From: Thalassotalea fonticola
Lineage (GTDB): Bacteria > Pseudomonadota > Gammaproteobacteria > Enterobacterales > Alteromonadaceae
DNA length: 64,000 nucleotides
NCBI RefSeq assembly: GCF_032911225.1
Contig: NZ_CP136600.1
Coordinates: 1,240,001-1,304,000, forward strand
Reading direction: 5' to 3'
Each line of letters starts with the position of its first letter. The first letter of the stretch is position 1. The notes under the pieces were generated by a model. That model was not told the DNA's origin. It saw only the letters and a list, made by a program, of their open reading frames with translations, and ran no database searches. Below are positions 56,243 through 64,000 of this stretch, piece after piece. Made by a program: the position numbers and the translations under genes.

Positions 56243-57307
56243 TTAGCTATTATTTAACTTTACCAATGGTAGTAAACGGTAGCCATCATCTTTAACTCGA
56301 TCTGATGGAATGTAGTGACGAATACCTAGATTGAAAACCCCTGTAGCGTTTTCAGTGGCAATGTTATTAAGTGCGTCGCTGCCACAACCAAAACTAATTG
56401 TGTAAGTGCCATCCTTATTTGGTTTTGCTGTATTTGAACTTAAGTTAGCAAGGTCGTTAAACATAAAACCATTTTTATCATAAACAGTGATAGACCAAAA
56501 CGCTTTATTTTTAGGGTCTTCAAAAGTAGCTTGATGACATTTATCCATCGGGTAGTTACCCGAAACTTCGTACACGTTATCTTTAAGTTGAGCGCCGCCC
56601 CAACCTATAGCCGCACCAATACCATATTTTTGTTTGGTAAATAACTCTTTTGAAGAGTCACTAGGATCGGTAAACATACCATAAAGTGCTTCAGCACCTT
56701 CCTTTTTAAGCAGCGCAGGCATTTGCGCTTTTAAGCCATTTTCAACATTATGGAACGACGTTTTATCTACTTGCATCGATTCAAACTTATTATTTGATTT
56801 CGCCGTGATTTTCATTTGATCTTGTATTTTATGAGCTTCTTCTTTAGAGAAAGTCGCATCTAAGCGAATAACTAAATAAAGGTGGTTTCCTGTGTGTGTT
56901 GTTAAATTGAACGTACCAGACCCATATTGCATCGCTTGAATACGATGATCTTCAGTCACTGGTTGCACTGACATATACTTCCCCTTAGGGATATCAGGCA
57001 TTGTAATATAAGCGCCTTTAGATACATCAACTACCGCCATTGAATAATAGGTATCACGATTCATTCGAACCACAGGTTGTTGGTCTGTAGGTGTTAATTC
57101 GCGTTTATGTAATAGGTTATTAACCCCAACAAGATCTTGGTTTTTCAGCATTTGTCGTGATGTTTCAAGCGTTGGGTAGTTATCTTCTGTTACTACCGTA
57201 CCGCCTTTGGCATAAAACTGGTCCAAAGTTGAAACTGTATCTCCAGCCATAGCTGAAAACGTTAAAAGATTTAAACTAAGCGCTGTTGCTAATACTACTT
57301 TATTCAT
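56243..57307 (-). CDS. DUF1254/DUF1214 secreted protein, short form
   Basis: The protein has 354 residues with a signal peptide ending near SAMAG. Motifs are MNRDTYYSMAVVDVSKG (DUF1254 core), YGIGAAIGWGGAQ, AFWSITVYDKNGFMF and NKDGTYTISFGCG. It is 135 bases downstream of the barrel protein gene 57443-58246, again pairing the two families, and ends with its own terminator. The family function is unknown. Confidence 0.84.
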   Translation of the reverse strand: MNKVVLATALSLNLLTFSAMAGDTVSTLDQFYAKGGTVVTEDNYPTLETSRQMLKNQDLVGVNNLLHKRELTPTDQQPVVRMNRDTYYSMAVVDVSKGAYITMPDIPKGKYMSVQPVTEDHRIQAMQYGSGTFNLTTHTGNHLYLVIRLDATFSKEEAHKIQDQMKITAKSNNKFESMQVDKTSFHNVENGLKAQMPALLKKEGAEALYGMFTDPSDSSKELFTKQKYGIGAAIGWGGAQLKDNVYEVSGNYPMDKCHQATFEDPKNKAFWSITVYDKNGFMFNDLANLSSNTAKPNKDGTYTISFGCGSDALNNIATENATGVFNLGIRHYIPSDRVKDDGYRLLPLVKLNNS

Positions 57308-57442
57308 TTTGTATCCTTCAATATCATTAAAAACAGTTTATTCATTTAAATATGTTGTCTACCTAAATAGTTTAATCAAAAACAAAAATAAAACAAATGC
57401 ATAATTAACATTATGCATTATGCCATATAGGCATATACAGAT

Positions 57443-58246
57443 TCACTTAGGGAACAGCAAATATAGGTTAAGATTTAATGACATCCCTTCAGGATCTCCC
57501 GGTGCCGACTCAAGCCAATACTTAAAACCGCCACCAACTAAAATTGGTTGTTCGCCAACCATAAAAAACTGTGAAGCAGTTAGTGTTAATGGGATAGACC
57601 ACTCATCATTATTCCAGTTATAGTTTGTTTCAGAGGTAAGCTCTATGGTCATCGCGCCTTCGGTTGTATAGTCAAAGAATGGCTGAATAAAGGTGTTACT
57701 ATATGTCCCTCCTATATGCCCTTCTGCTGAATATACTTGGTTAGCTAAAAATCCATAAGTTTTAGAGCCATCAACTCTTAATGCGATAAACGATCCACCA
57801 AAACCATGCTCTTCAAAACCAAGGTAATCATCGGTAGCGCTATCAAATTGCAGATATGGTCCGTAACCGGTTATCCAGCCATTTTCAGTAGGCTTATCTG
57901 GTGAAAAAAACAAACTCTCACTAATATCACCTATTCCTTGTTGAGACCCTGCCCCAGGAAAAATATCATCTTGTTGAATAATCGGAACTATGGTTCTAGT
58001 AATTAGATTCCAATCTTCGCTCAACTCAAAAGGTATGATGGGTTGAACAAAAATCGTGCTGCGCGTTCCATCATCAACCGGCCCTATATTTTCATTGTAT
58101 TCAAATTGAACTGGCACCATGATCATGGTGGTTAGCGGGTTGGCAATTTCTTGCGCTAATTCTTTGTTTTCTTGTGCTTGAGAGAAGAAACTGACTAACA
58201 AAATCAAGCTACACAAACATGCTGTTAGTCTTTCAACTTTTATCAT
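57443..58246 (-). CDS. Putative outer-membrane beta-barrel transporter-like protein
   Basis: The 267-residue protein starts at an ATG after GGGAAG. A signal peptide ends at FSQA. The mature start ENKELAQEIANPLTTM is shared with the remnant 55348-55515 and, more loosely, with 41470-42288. Many amphipathic strands follow (FVQPIIPFEL, LITRTIVPII, GYGPYLQFDS, LNLNLYLLFPK), and the last residues are typical of a barrel end. An outer-membrane channel for hydrophobic compounds is plausible but unproven. Confidence 0.75.
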   Translation of the reverse strand: MIKVERLTACLCSLILLVSFFSQAQENKELAQEIANPLTTMIMVPVQFEYNENIGPVDDGTRSTIFVQPIIPFELSEDWNLITRTIVPIIQQDDIFPGAGSQQGIGDISESLFFSPDKPTENGWITGYGPYLQFDSATDDYLGFEEHGFGGSFIALRVDGSKTYGFLANQVYSAEGHIGGTYSNTFIQPFFDYTTEGAMTIELTSETNYNWNNDEWSIPLTLTASQFFMVGEQPILVGGGFKYWLESAPGDPEGMSLNLNLYLLFPK

Positions 58247-58416
58247 TATATTACTTCCCTGAAAAATTTTATTTACCTATTAATTCAGGTTAATACATAA
58301 ATAGAAATAATCCAGACAAGTTGTTGTTTTTTTTGAATTATAGGCACTAAGCTAGTAGTTTAAAGCCATCCATGGCGGTTTAAATTACTAAATAATTTTA
58401 GTTAAACTTGTTACTC

Positions 58417-60351
58417 CTAAAAACTTATTTCTAATGTTTTAGTTGTTGCTCTTGTTACGCAAGGCGTAAACAATTTTTGTTCTTGATGTTCATTAGTATT
58501 GAGTACCATATCTTTGTGCTCTACTTCACCTGATTTAATTTTACATTTACAGGTACCACACACACCGTTTTCACAAGACATGGGGACGAAAATATCATTT
58601 TCTTTAAGTACCTGAATAATCGATTTATCTTTAGGGATCAAAAACTCTTGTTCATGACCGGTTACTTTCAGGGTGAATTCTTTGTTTGCATTAACATCTC
58701 CCTGCTCTGCCCCGGTAAAGCTTTCTTTATTAAATTTCTCTTCAGCTACACCTGCTGTTTGTGCGCTGCTTTCGATGTAGTTCATAAAACCTTCAGGACC
58801 GCAAACATAAACGTTGGCAGTGGTATCAGCAGATAATACTTGTTCGGCATTTAATGCTGCTATGTCTCTATCATCATCAATATATACATTAATGTTGTTG
58901 GCAAATGGCAATGAGCTCCACTGTTGTTTGAATGCCCACTTATTATCACTGGCAAAGCAATAATGTAATTCAAATGGCGTTCTTTGATGATGTAACTTCC
59001 AAGCCATAGCGAGCATAGGAGTGATACCAATCCCGCCAGCAAAAAGTAATACATTAGACGCCGGTTTTAAGGCAAATAAATTACGTGGTTTACTGATCTT
59101 AACAACTTGACCAACCTTGAACGTTTGATGCAGTAATTTTGAACCACCCCGACCGTTTTCTTCACATTGCACCGCTATCTGATAACAATTGCTTTGTTGA
59201 TAATCATTACAAAGGGAATATTGACGAACTATTCCGTCTGCTACCTCTACATCGATATGCGCCCCAGGCTCAAACTCAGGCAAGCTTTGTGCAGTTTCAT
59301 TTGGTTCGAATGTATAGCTGTTAATACCTTGAGCAACCTGCTCAACCGCAGTGATAGTCACATATAAATACGATTGCATGTCTTGATTTTGAGCATCTAT
59401 ATCTTGCTGAACTTGCTTATACAGTTCTTGGTTTTGCCTATTTAATTGAGTAAATTTTTCAGCATCAATACCGATATTCGCTAAGTTTTGACGTTCAAAA
59501 ACATCTTTTCCTAGTTGCCATGCTTGCCAGTTTCGATATATAGGCATGTTAGGGTATAAATGATGGATTAAATGCCTGTTCTGGCCAAAATAAACTGTCG
59601 CAAAAGGACTGTCAAAGCCACGAATAATCGACGTAGTCATAAATGGACTTTGCTCTTTTACACTGCACTTTTGGGGAGGATGCTGCACATAAGCAAACAT
59701 TAAAATAGCCACAAAAAAACCAATACGCTGTGGAATAACATACAACATTAAAAACTCGTACCAATAAGCTGAAGTGAAACCGAGCACTAGCACCGAAATA
59801 TATATGCTCATAGACAGAAGGTTTATAACATTGGTGCTTTTGGGAGCGGAATCACGATTACAAAAGCTCCAATAACACCAGTAAAAGTCATGAGTAAAGA
59901 TTTTAAACATTCTTGTTAACCAAACACCTTGATATAAGTAATCATCAGGGTCTTCCACTCCACAAGTATCGCGGTGGTGAGTAAGGTGTTGATGTCTAAA
60001 TTGCACTATAGGCAACTGCGGATACGGTATACAGGTAAGTAAAGTACCTAAGATATCATTAACCCATCGGTTTCTTGACAGTACTAAATGTGAAGCTTCA
60101 TGAACGGTTAATATGAAGATAAAAAATGTGTAAGTACTTAATAACGTTAACCACCATGCCGATAAATTGCCTGCTAACCATTCAGTAGAAAGATAAAACC
60201 ATGCCATTAAGCTTAACAAACAGCTTATTATTAAAACCCAATTTATCACAGGAACATAAAGCAGTTTTTTAAACTCAGCTCTTGCTGCCAGTTCTTTTAA
60301 ATCTTCGATTGCTGCTGTCGGCATTTGCCCTTTTATAGTGTGTGTATTCAT
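58417..60351 (-). CDS. Fused membrane fatty-acid-desaturase-like hydroxylase, ferredoxin reductase and 2Fe-2S ferredoxin
   Basis: The protein has 644 residues and three functional parts. Residues 1-310 hold membrane helices and three His boxes, HEASH (84-88), HQHLTHH (120-126) and HLIHH (260-264), which bind the di-iron centre of desaturases and related hydroxylases. Residues 325-530 are an FNR-type reductase with the FAD motif RQYSL (376-380), NAD loop GGIGITP (439-445) and CGPEGFM (517-523). Residues 555-644 are a plant-type ferredoxin with Cys 593, 598, 601 and 631. The chain could take electrons from NAD(P)H to the iron site in one polypeptide. The substrate is unknown; a lipid or other hydrophobic molecule is likely. 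It is divergent from the TetR gene at 60621. Confidence 0.9.
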   Translation of the reverse strand: MNTHTIKGQMPTAAIEDLKELAARAEFKKLLYVPVINWVLIISCLLSLMAWFYLSTEWLAGNLSAWWLTLLSTYTFFIFILTVHEASHLVLSRNRWVNDILGTLLTCIPYPQLPIVQFRHQHLTHHRDTCGVEDPDDYLYQGVWLTRMFKIFTHDFYWCYWSFCNRDSAPKSTNVINLLSMSIYISVLVLGFTSAYWYEFLMLYVIPQRIGFFVAILMFAYVQHPPQKCSVKEQSPFMTTSIIRGFDSPFATVYFGQNRHLIHHLYPNMPIYRNWQAWQLGKDVFERQNLANIGIDAEKFTQLNRQNQELYKQVQQDIDAQNQDMQSYLYVTITAVEQVAQGINSYTFEPNETAQSLPEFEPGAHIDVEVADGIVRQYSLCNDYQQSNCYQIAVQCEENGRGGSKLLHQTFKVGQVVKISKPRNLFALKPASNVLLFAGGIGITPMLAMAWKLHHQRTPFELHYCFASDNKWAFKQQWSSLPFANNINVYIDDDRDIAALNAEQVLSADTTANVYVCGPEGFMNYIESSAQTAGVAEEKFNKESFTGAEQGDVNANKEFTLKVTGHEQEFLIPKDKSIIQVLKENDIFVPMSCENGVCGTCKCKIKSGEVEHKDMVLNTNEHQEQKLFTPCVTRATTKTLEISF

Positions 60352-60386
60352 GGTTTACCTATTGATGCTCATTTTACGCATCATTA

Positions 60387-60404
60387 ATGTATCAATTGGT
60401 ACAT
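60387..60404. promoter_or_regulatory. 18-bp palindrome, candidate TetR operator
   Basis: ATGTATCAATTGGTACAT is a palindrome with one mismatched pair. It lies 36 bases before the desaturase-fusion start, in the divergent gap shared with the TetR gene. TetR proteins bind such sites to repress the neighbouring gene. Binding is inferred from position. Confidence 0.6.
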
Positions 60405-60551
60405 AAAGTATCGCAGAATGTTTATTCGATCAATAGAAATTTGCTCTTTGTGCTGTTGTCAATGTTACTGATTACAGATAGGGGTAATTAAATTGCTGTT
60501 ATTACAAAGGTATTTACTTTTATAATGATTATTATAAATGTTGTTATATTT

Positions 60552-60594
60552 ATACCAGTTCGCGTAATGATGTGATCATTATACGGATTGGTAT
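60552..60594. repeat. Short palindromic element related to the ATACCAAT repeats
   Basis: The arms 60552-60571 and 60575-60594 are reverse complements at 16 of 20 positions and begin and end with ATACCA/TGGTAT, like the elements at 37149 and 61289. It lies just upstream of the TetR start codon. Confidence 0.5.
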
Positions 60595-60620
60595 TACTCA
60601 GGAAGGTAGGTTATTTCAAT

Positions 60621-61289
60621 ATGGCTAGACCAGTAAAAACAGAACAAGGCAAGGGGAATGTTGAATGGACCAAGCAACAATTAATTCATGCTGCTGCTGA
60701 GCAATTTTCAAAATTTGGCTTTGAAGGGGCTTCGTTGAGTAAAATTCGCGAAAAAGTTGGCGTTAAAAATTCAACAATTTTATATCATTTTAAATCTAAA
60801 GCGGGTTTGTACCTTGCAGTAACCGAACATTTAGAAAGCAGCTTTGCCAGTACATTGAGCGAGTTGATCAACAGTAATGAACACTTAACAGCATTAGAAC
60901 GCCTTGGTGTTTTTTGTAAAACCTTGCAAAGCTGGGGCATAGAACACCAAAACTTTACCGCCATAATAATTCAAGAAATGATGAATAAAGAGCTGCATAG
61001 TGCCAATAGCCTTTTTTACCAGAATATTGGTGCGTTATTCCAACAAGTAATTGCTTTCATTAAAGGCGATGAAAGTGAAGATGTTTGGCTAGACGTAAAC
61101 TGGCAGGTATGTATTGTTAATATCATATTTTCTATTTTAGTCGGGCAAGCAGTTTCGGTAGCAATTCCTATGGCAATGGGAATTGATGAGGCAGAATATC
61201 GAACTCAGCAGCTTGATGAAATCATACGCAACCAAACGCTTGCTATGGTTAGAAATAGAGAAACTGCGCTAGAATTCTTACGAGAATAA
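60621..61289 (+). CDS. TetR-family transcription regulator
   Basis: The chosen ATG (MARPVKTE) has AGG about ten bases upstream and gives 222 residues; a longer TTG start overlaps the palindromic repeat. The N-terminal domain has LIHAAAEQFSKFGFEGASLS and a helix-turn-helix VGVKNSTILYHFKSKAGLY (about 47-65). A ligand-binding helical domain follows. It is divergent from the desaturase-fusion gene and is its likely repressor; the ligand is unknown. A short copy of the ATACCAAT element begins in its stop codon. Confidence 0.92.
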   Translation: MARPVKTEQGKGNVEWTKQQLIHAAAEQFSKFGFEGASLSKIREKVGVKNSTILYHFKSKAGLYLAVTEHLESSFASTLSELINSNEHLTALERLGVFCKTLQSWGIEHQNFTAIIIQEMMNKELHSANSLFYQNIGALFQQVIAFIKGDESEDVWLDVNWQVCIVNIIFSILVGQAVSVAIPMAMGIDEAEYRTQQLDEIIRNQTLAMVRNRETALEFLRE

Positions 61290-61340
61290 TACCAATCTGC
61301 ATAAGAAATGAGTTGACGATATATTTATGCAGAATGGTAT
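61289..61340. repeat. Short MITE-like element, internally deleted copy of 37149-37459
   Basis: It starts with the same 25 or so bases as 37149 (ATACCAATCTGCATAAG then AAATGAGT) and ends with TTATGCAGAATGGTAT, as at 37444-37459. Only about 18 bases separate the ends, so it can fold into a hairpin and may terminate the TetR and hmp transcripts that converge here. Confidence 0.7.
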
Positions 61341-61375
61341 AAGTAAAACAACGGGCTTTAAATTATAACTAAGCT

Positions 61376-62557
61376 TTAAAGACTTGCATGCGGGCCAAAC
61401 ACTTCATAATGAACCCTTGTTTCACACACTCCTAAGGTTAACAGCTGCTGTTTGGCAAACTGCATAAAACCAATCGGCCCACACAAGTAGAAATCACCAT
61501 CACTGAGTGGTAGTGACTTACTTGAAAAATCCATAACGCCATGTTCTATATTTTTGTTCTCGCTTATTTCATCACGATACCAGGTTGTTTGCTGCCAGTT
61601 TTTGTCAGCGGTTAGGCTTTGCACTCTTTGATTAAAAGAATGCTGCTCTTCGTTTTCACAAGCATGTAAATAGTGCACCGGAAACTGATAATTGTTCTGC
61701 GCTAACGTTTCAAGCATAGATTGCATTGGCGTTATCCCTACTCCAGCGGAAAGTAATACCACAGGCGCGGCTCTATCAACAAAGAAGAAATCTCCTGCTG
61801 GTGCATTGACGTTTATTACATCGCCAATAGCTATGCCATCATGCAGGAAGTTTGAAACAATACCCGGCACACCAATAGTTTCACGTTTTACCGAAATACG
61901 ATAGGTTTTGCCGTTAGGTTTATCTGACAAGGAATATTGACGAATTTCTTTATAGTCACTACCTGTCGGTATTACTTCTACGCCTAGGTACTGACCTGGG
62001 GTAAAGTCAATCACGGGTTGTTTATCTACAGGCTCTAAAATAAAGCTTTTAACCAGCTTTGATTCAATTATTTTGTCGATAATTTTAAATGCCCTTTTTC
62101 CTGTCCAGCCACCCGTTGTATTCGCATTGGTTTGGTAAATTTCATCCTCACGCTTAATAAATATTTGTGCCAGAAATTGATAGGCACTGCCCCAGGCTTC
62201 TTCGACTTCACTGGTAAATGCTTCGGGGGCAAGCTCTCGTAGCGTTTCAATTAAATGATGACCGACAATTGCATAATGATCTGCTTGAATATTAAAGCTG
62301 GTATGTTTGTTGGCAATACGTTCTACCGCCGTTGTTAATACCAATAAGTTTTCAATATTTTTCGCGTATGCAGCTATCGCTTCAAACAAAGCAACCTGCT
62401 GTCTACCAGTGTGTTGGTTAGACATATTAAAAATATCTTGCAGCTCAGGGTTTTGACTGAACATGCGCTTATAAAAGTATGAAGTAAGCTCTGGACCGGC
62501 ATTTTCCAATAACGGAATAGTGCTTTTAATAATGGTGATGTGTGCATCTGTTAACAT
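61376..62557 (-). CDS. hmp: Flavohemoglobin, nitric oxide dioxygenase
   Basis: The 393-residue protein has the usual Hmp length, starting at an ATG five bases after GGAG. The globin domain carries the proximal His 85 in NKHTSFNI and the distal Tyr 29 (SYFYKRMF). The FAD part has RQYSLSD and the NAD part GVGITPMQSML and CGPIGFMQFA. It ends with HYEVFGPHASL, the conserved C-terminus. It converts NO and O2 to nitrate with NAD(P)H in the cytoplasm. NnrS lies upstream on the same strand, so the pair forms a nitrosative-stress locus. Confidence 0.96.
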   Translation of the reverse strand: MLTDAHITIIKSTIPLLENAGPELTSYFYKRMFSQNPELQDIFNMSNQHTGRQQVALFEAIAAYAKNIENLLVLTTAVERIANKHTSFNIQADHYAIVGHHLIETLRELAPEAFTSEVEEAWGSAYQFLAQIFIKREDEIYQTNANTTGGWTGKRAFKIIDKIIESKLVKSFILEPVDKQPVIDFTPGQYLGVEVIPTGSDYKEIRQYSLSDKPNGKTYRISVKRETIGVPGIVSNFLHDGIAIGDVINVNAPAGDFFFVDRAAPVVLLSAGVGITPMQSMLETLAQNNYQFPVHYLHACENEEQHSFNQRVQSLTADKNWQQTTWYRDEISENKNIEHGVMDFSSKSLPLSDGDFYLCGPIGFMQFAKQQLLTLGVCETRVHYEVFGPHASL

Positions 62558-62676
62558 AAGTACTCCAAAAGGGGTTAGCCTTTTACTTGGTTGGTTAATT
62601 AAAATAGTTAGTAAGCCAATTTCATTGCAAAAGGCTCAATCGGTTAAATGTGTGTAAAGTTTTAAACTGGTGAAAA

Positions 62677-63912
62677 TTATTTGGACAGCTTAGCGCTAGA
62701 TAAAATGGGTATGTATATGCTTAAAAATATAAAGCCAGCAGCTATCCACAATATCGCGCTCAAATTCCAGGCAAGCTGTATTTGCTCAAACATTGGCAGC
62801 AACACTCGTGCTACTGCGGCACAAAACATGAATACGAAGCTGACCGATACTAATTTATGCGGCTGTAGTTTTCGCCCAGTGTGCCCTAGTGACACTCGGC
62901 TCATCATTGCCAGGATCATTAAGCCCATTGCGCCAATGGTTATCATGTGCAAAGCGTCGCTGAACAATATAACTGAGGTTAAATAACTGGCGCCTAGCAA
63001 CAACAAACCAATAGCCAAACTTAGATATGACAGGTGCAATGACCATAATAATGAAACTTTAATCGTTGCCGCGCTATGCCAATAGCTTAAGCGGAACATG
63101 TGCAATAAACCGGCTGAAATCATTAATGCTGCGGGGGTAAAAGGCAAAGCAATAAATTGCCCGGTAAAGAATACTAGAATTCCTAATATGGACGTTGTAA
63201 ATAACAACGGCGTTAAAAATTCTGGACTATTAATTTTGCCAATTTGAGTTGCCGAATTGGTGAAAAACGGAATAACACGACCGCCTAAAACGCCCATCAG
63301 TAAGCCAAACATTAACACTGCGGTTCGGGAAAAATGTAACGCTAGATCGGTTCGACCTTGCAAATCTAAAACGAGTACACCGATATTCAAACACATTAAC
63401 ACCGACAGTAGAGCAATAAATAAATAGTTGCGACGGTTTTTCGCCTTTAATACCAAGGAACTAAATGTTGCAATAACAACTAACCACCATAAAGTTTGTA
63501 ATATAACGGCGCTATAAATATAAAAAGACTCATCAATAAATAAACTAACTCGCACCAATAACCACAGGCATAATAATAGTATTACCGCCCCGCCCTTAAT
63601 GCTTTCTCTGCCTGTCCAGGTTTGAACTGCAGTTAACAAAAAGCCTGCCGCTACCGTTGCAGCAAAGCCGAACAGCATTTCATGAATATGCCATACAGTT
63701 GGTGTTAATCCATTGCTAAAAATTATGCTAAAGCCGTTTAAATACCCCAACCAAAGCGTTAACGATACAATAGATACTGCAGCTGCGCTGACAAAAAACG
63801 AACGAAACGCTAAATCAAAAAATGAATGTTGGCTAAATCTTTTGCTCATTGAATGTTCACTTTCTACATCATTTTGCAAATGAGTAATATCAGGGTCGGT
63901 TATGGATATCAT
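62677..63912 (-). CDS. nnrS: NnrS family haem/copper membrane protein
   Basis: The start is the ATG at 63912 (MISITDPD), after GAGAAGG, giving 411 residues; a longer frame start lies in the preceding gene. About 12 membrane helices are visible. Family motifs are FFDLAFRSFFVSAAAV, WHIHEMLFGFAATVAAGFLLTA split around the conserved His pair, GRVIPFFTN and LHMITIGAMGLMILAMMSR followed by SLGHTGR. NnrS proteins protect against nitric oxide stress and bind haem and copper. It is followed by hmp after 119 bases. Confidence 0.92.
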   Translation of the reverse strand: MISITDPDITHLQNDVESEHSMSKRFSQHSFFDLAFRSFFVSAAAVSIVSLTLWLGYLNGFSIIFSNGLTPTVWHIHEMLFGFAATVAAGFLLTAVQTWTGRESIKGGAVILLLCLWLLVRVSLFIDESFYIYSAVILQTLWWLVVIATFSSLVLKAKNRRNYLFIALLSVLMCLNIGVLVLDLQGRTDLALHFSRTAVLMFGLLMGVLGGRVIPFFTNSATQIGKINSPEFLTPLLFTTSILGILVFFTGQFIALPFTPAALMISAGLLHMFRLSYWHSAATIKVSLLWSLHLSYLSLAIGLLLLGASYLTSVILFSDALHMITIGAMGLMILAMMSRVSLGHTGRKLQPHKLVSVSFVFMFCAAVARVLLPMFEQIQLAWNLSAILWIAAGFIFLSIYIPILSSAKLSK

Positions 63913-63913
63913 C

Positions 63914-64000
63914 TTAAAAAACCTTCTCGCCAAATGCATGTAGCGCAATACAACGTAGCACATAACCAATTTTAACTAAGCCAGCAAAAATAATAGTGGC
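63914..64000 (-). CDS. C-terminal end of an unidentified gene upstream of nnrS (cut by window edge)
   Basis: A minus-strand frame is open from the edge to a TAA at 63914-63916, with one base between it and the nnrS ATG. The 28 visible residues include IIFAGLVKIGYVL and end in AFGEKVF. The nnrS ribosome site lies inside it, which suggests translational coupling. Too little is visible to name the family. Confidence 0.55.
   Translation of the reverse strand, partial: ATIIFAGLVKIGYVLRCIALHAFGEKVF

Noticed and set aside
1..64000. Prophage, plasmid or insertion-sequence signatures
   Set aside because: No integrase, transposase, capsid, replication or partition gene is visible; only small non-coding repeats suggest mobile elements.

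Overview
The window looks like chromosome from a marine gammaproteobacterium of the Alteromonadales, most likely Colwelliaceae or a Thalassotalea-like genus. The evidence is AT-rich DNA with long AT-rich gaps, very large secreted proteins ending in GlyGly-CTERM sorting tails, a long TonB-dependent receptor, ToxR/CadC-type membrane regulators with periplasmic propellers, and Hmp/NnrS nitric oxide genes. The taxon is inference. No rRNA, tRNA, CRISPR array or intact transposase was seen. Most genes lie on the minus strand.

Positions 1-34580 hold two related blocks of secreted-protein genes. Read in the direction of transcription, block A is a CadC-like regulator with a DUF1214-type lipoprotein (34580-31405), a reprolysin-type zinc metalloprotease, a catalytically dead subtilase-fold protein, an intact-looking subtilase (31104-20171), a TonB-dependent receptor, an LRR lipoprotein (13809-16937), a tiny lipoprotein and an alanine-rich secreted protein. 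Block B is a paralogous CadC-like regulator (9238-11313), an LRR lipoprotein (5596-8814), a second dead subtilase (592-4668) and the start of a second subtilase cut by the window edge (1-547). The order dead subtilase then subtilase, with gaps of 22 and 44 bases, occurs in both. The LRR lipoproteins and dead subtilases share a recurring paired-cysteine motif. This looks like a duplicated system for extracellular protein degradation and uptake with a catalytically inert partner, and it is the best candidate here for something undescribed.

Positions 34916-41203 carry an acyl-CoA dehydrogenase and a nitronate monooxygenase-like gene, a divergent AraC-type regulator with a DJ-1/PfpI-like domain, and a MalT-type LuxR regulator. 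A repeat with nested inverted repeats sits in the divergent gap.

Positions 41470-60351 are dominated by DUF1254/DUF1214 secreted proteins (four here, a fifth at 33540) interleaved with small putative outer-membrane barrel proteins (two intact, one truncated). They surround a complete MoxR-DUF58-DUF4381-BatA-BatB-TPR-BatD operon. The cluster ends with a fused membrane desaturase, ferredoxin reductase and ferredoxin, divergent from a TetR regulator with a near-perfect 18-bp palindrome between them. Decayed fragments of a barrel gene and of an AraC regulator lie at 55.3-55.9 kb. The substrate is not evident; a lipophilic compound oxidised at the membrane is a reasonable guess.

The right end (61376-64000) is a nitric oxide defence pair, flavohemoglobin Hmp and NnrS, plus the last codons of another gene running off the edge.
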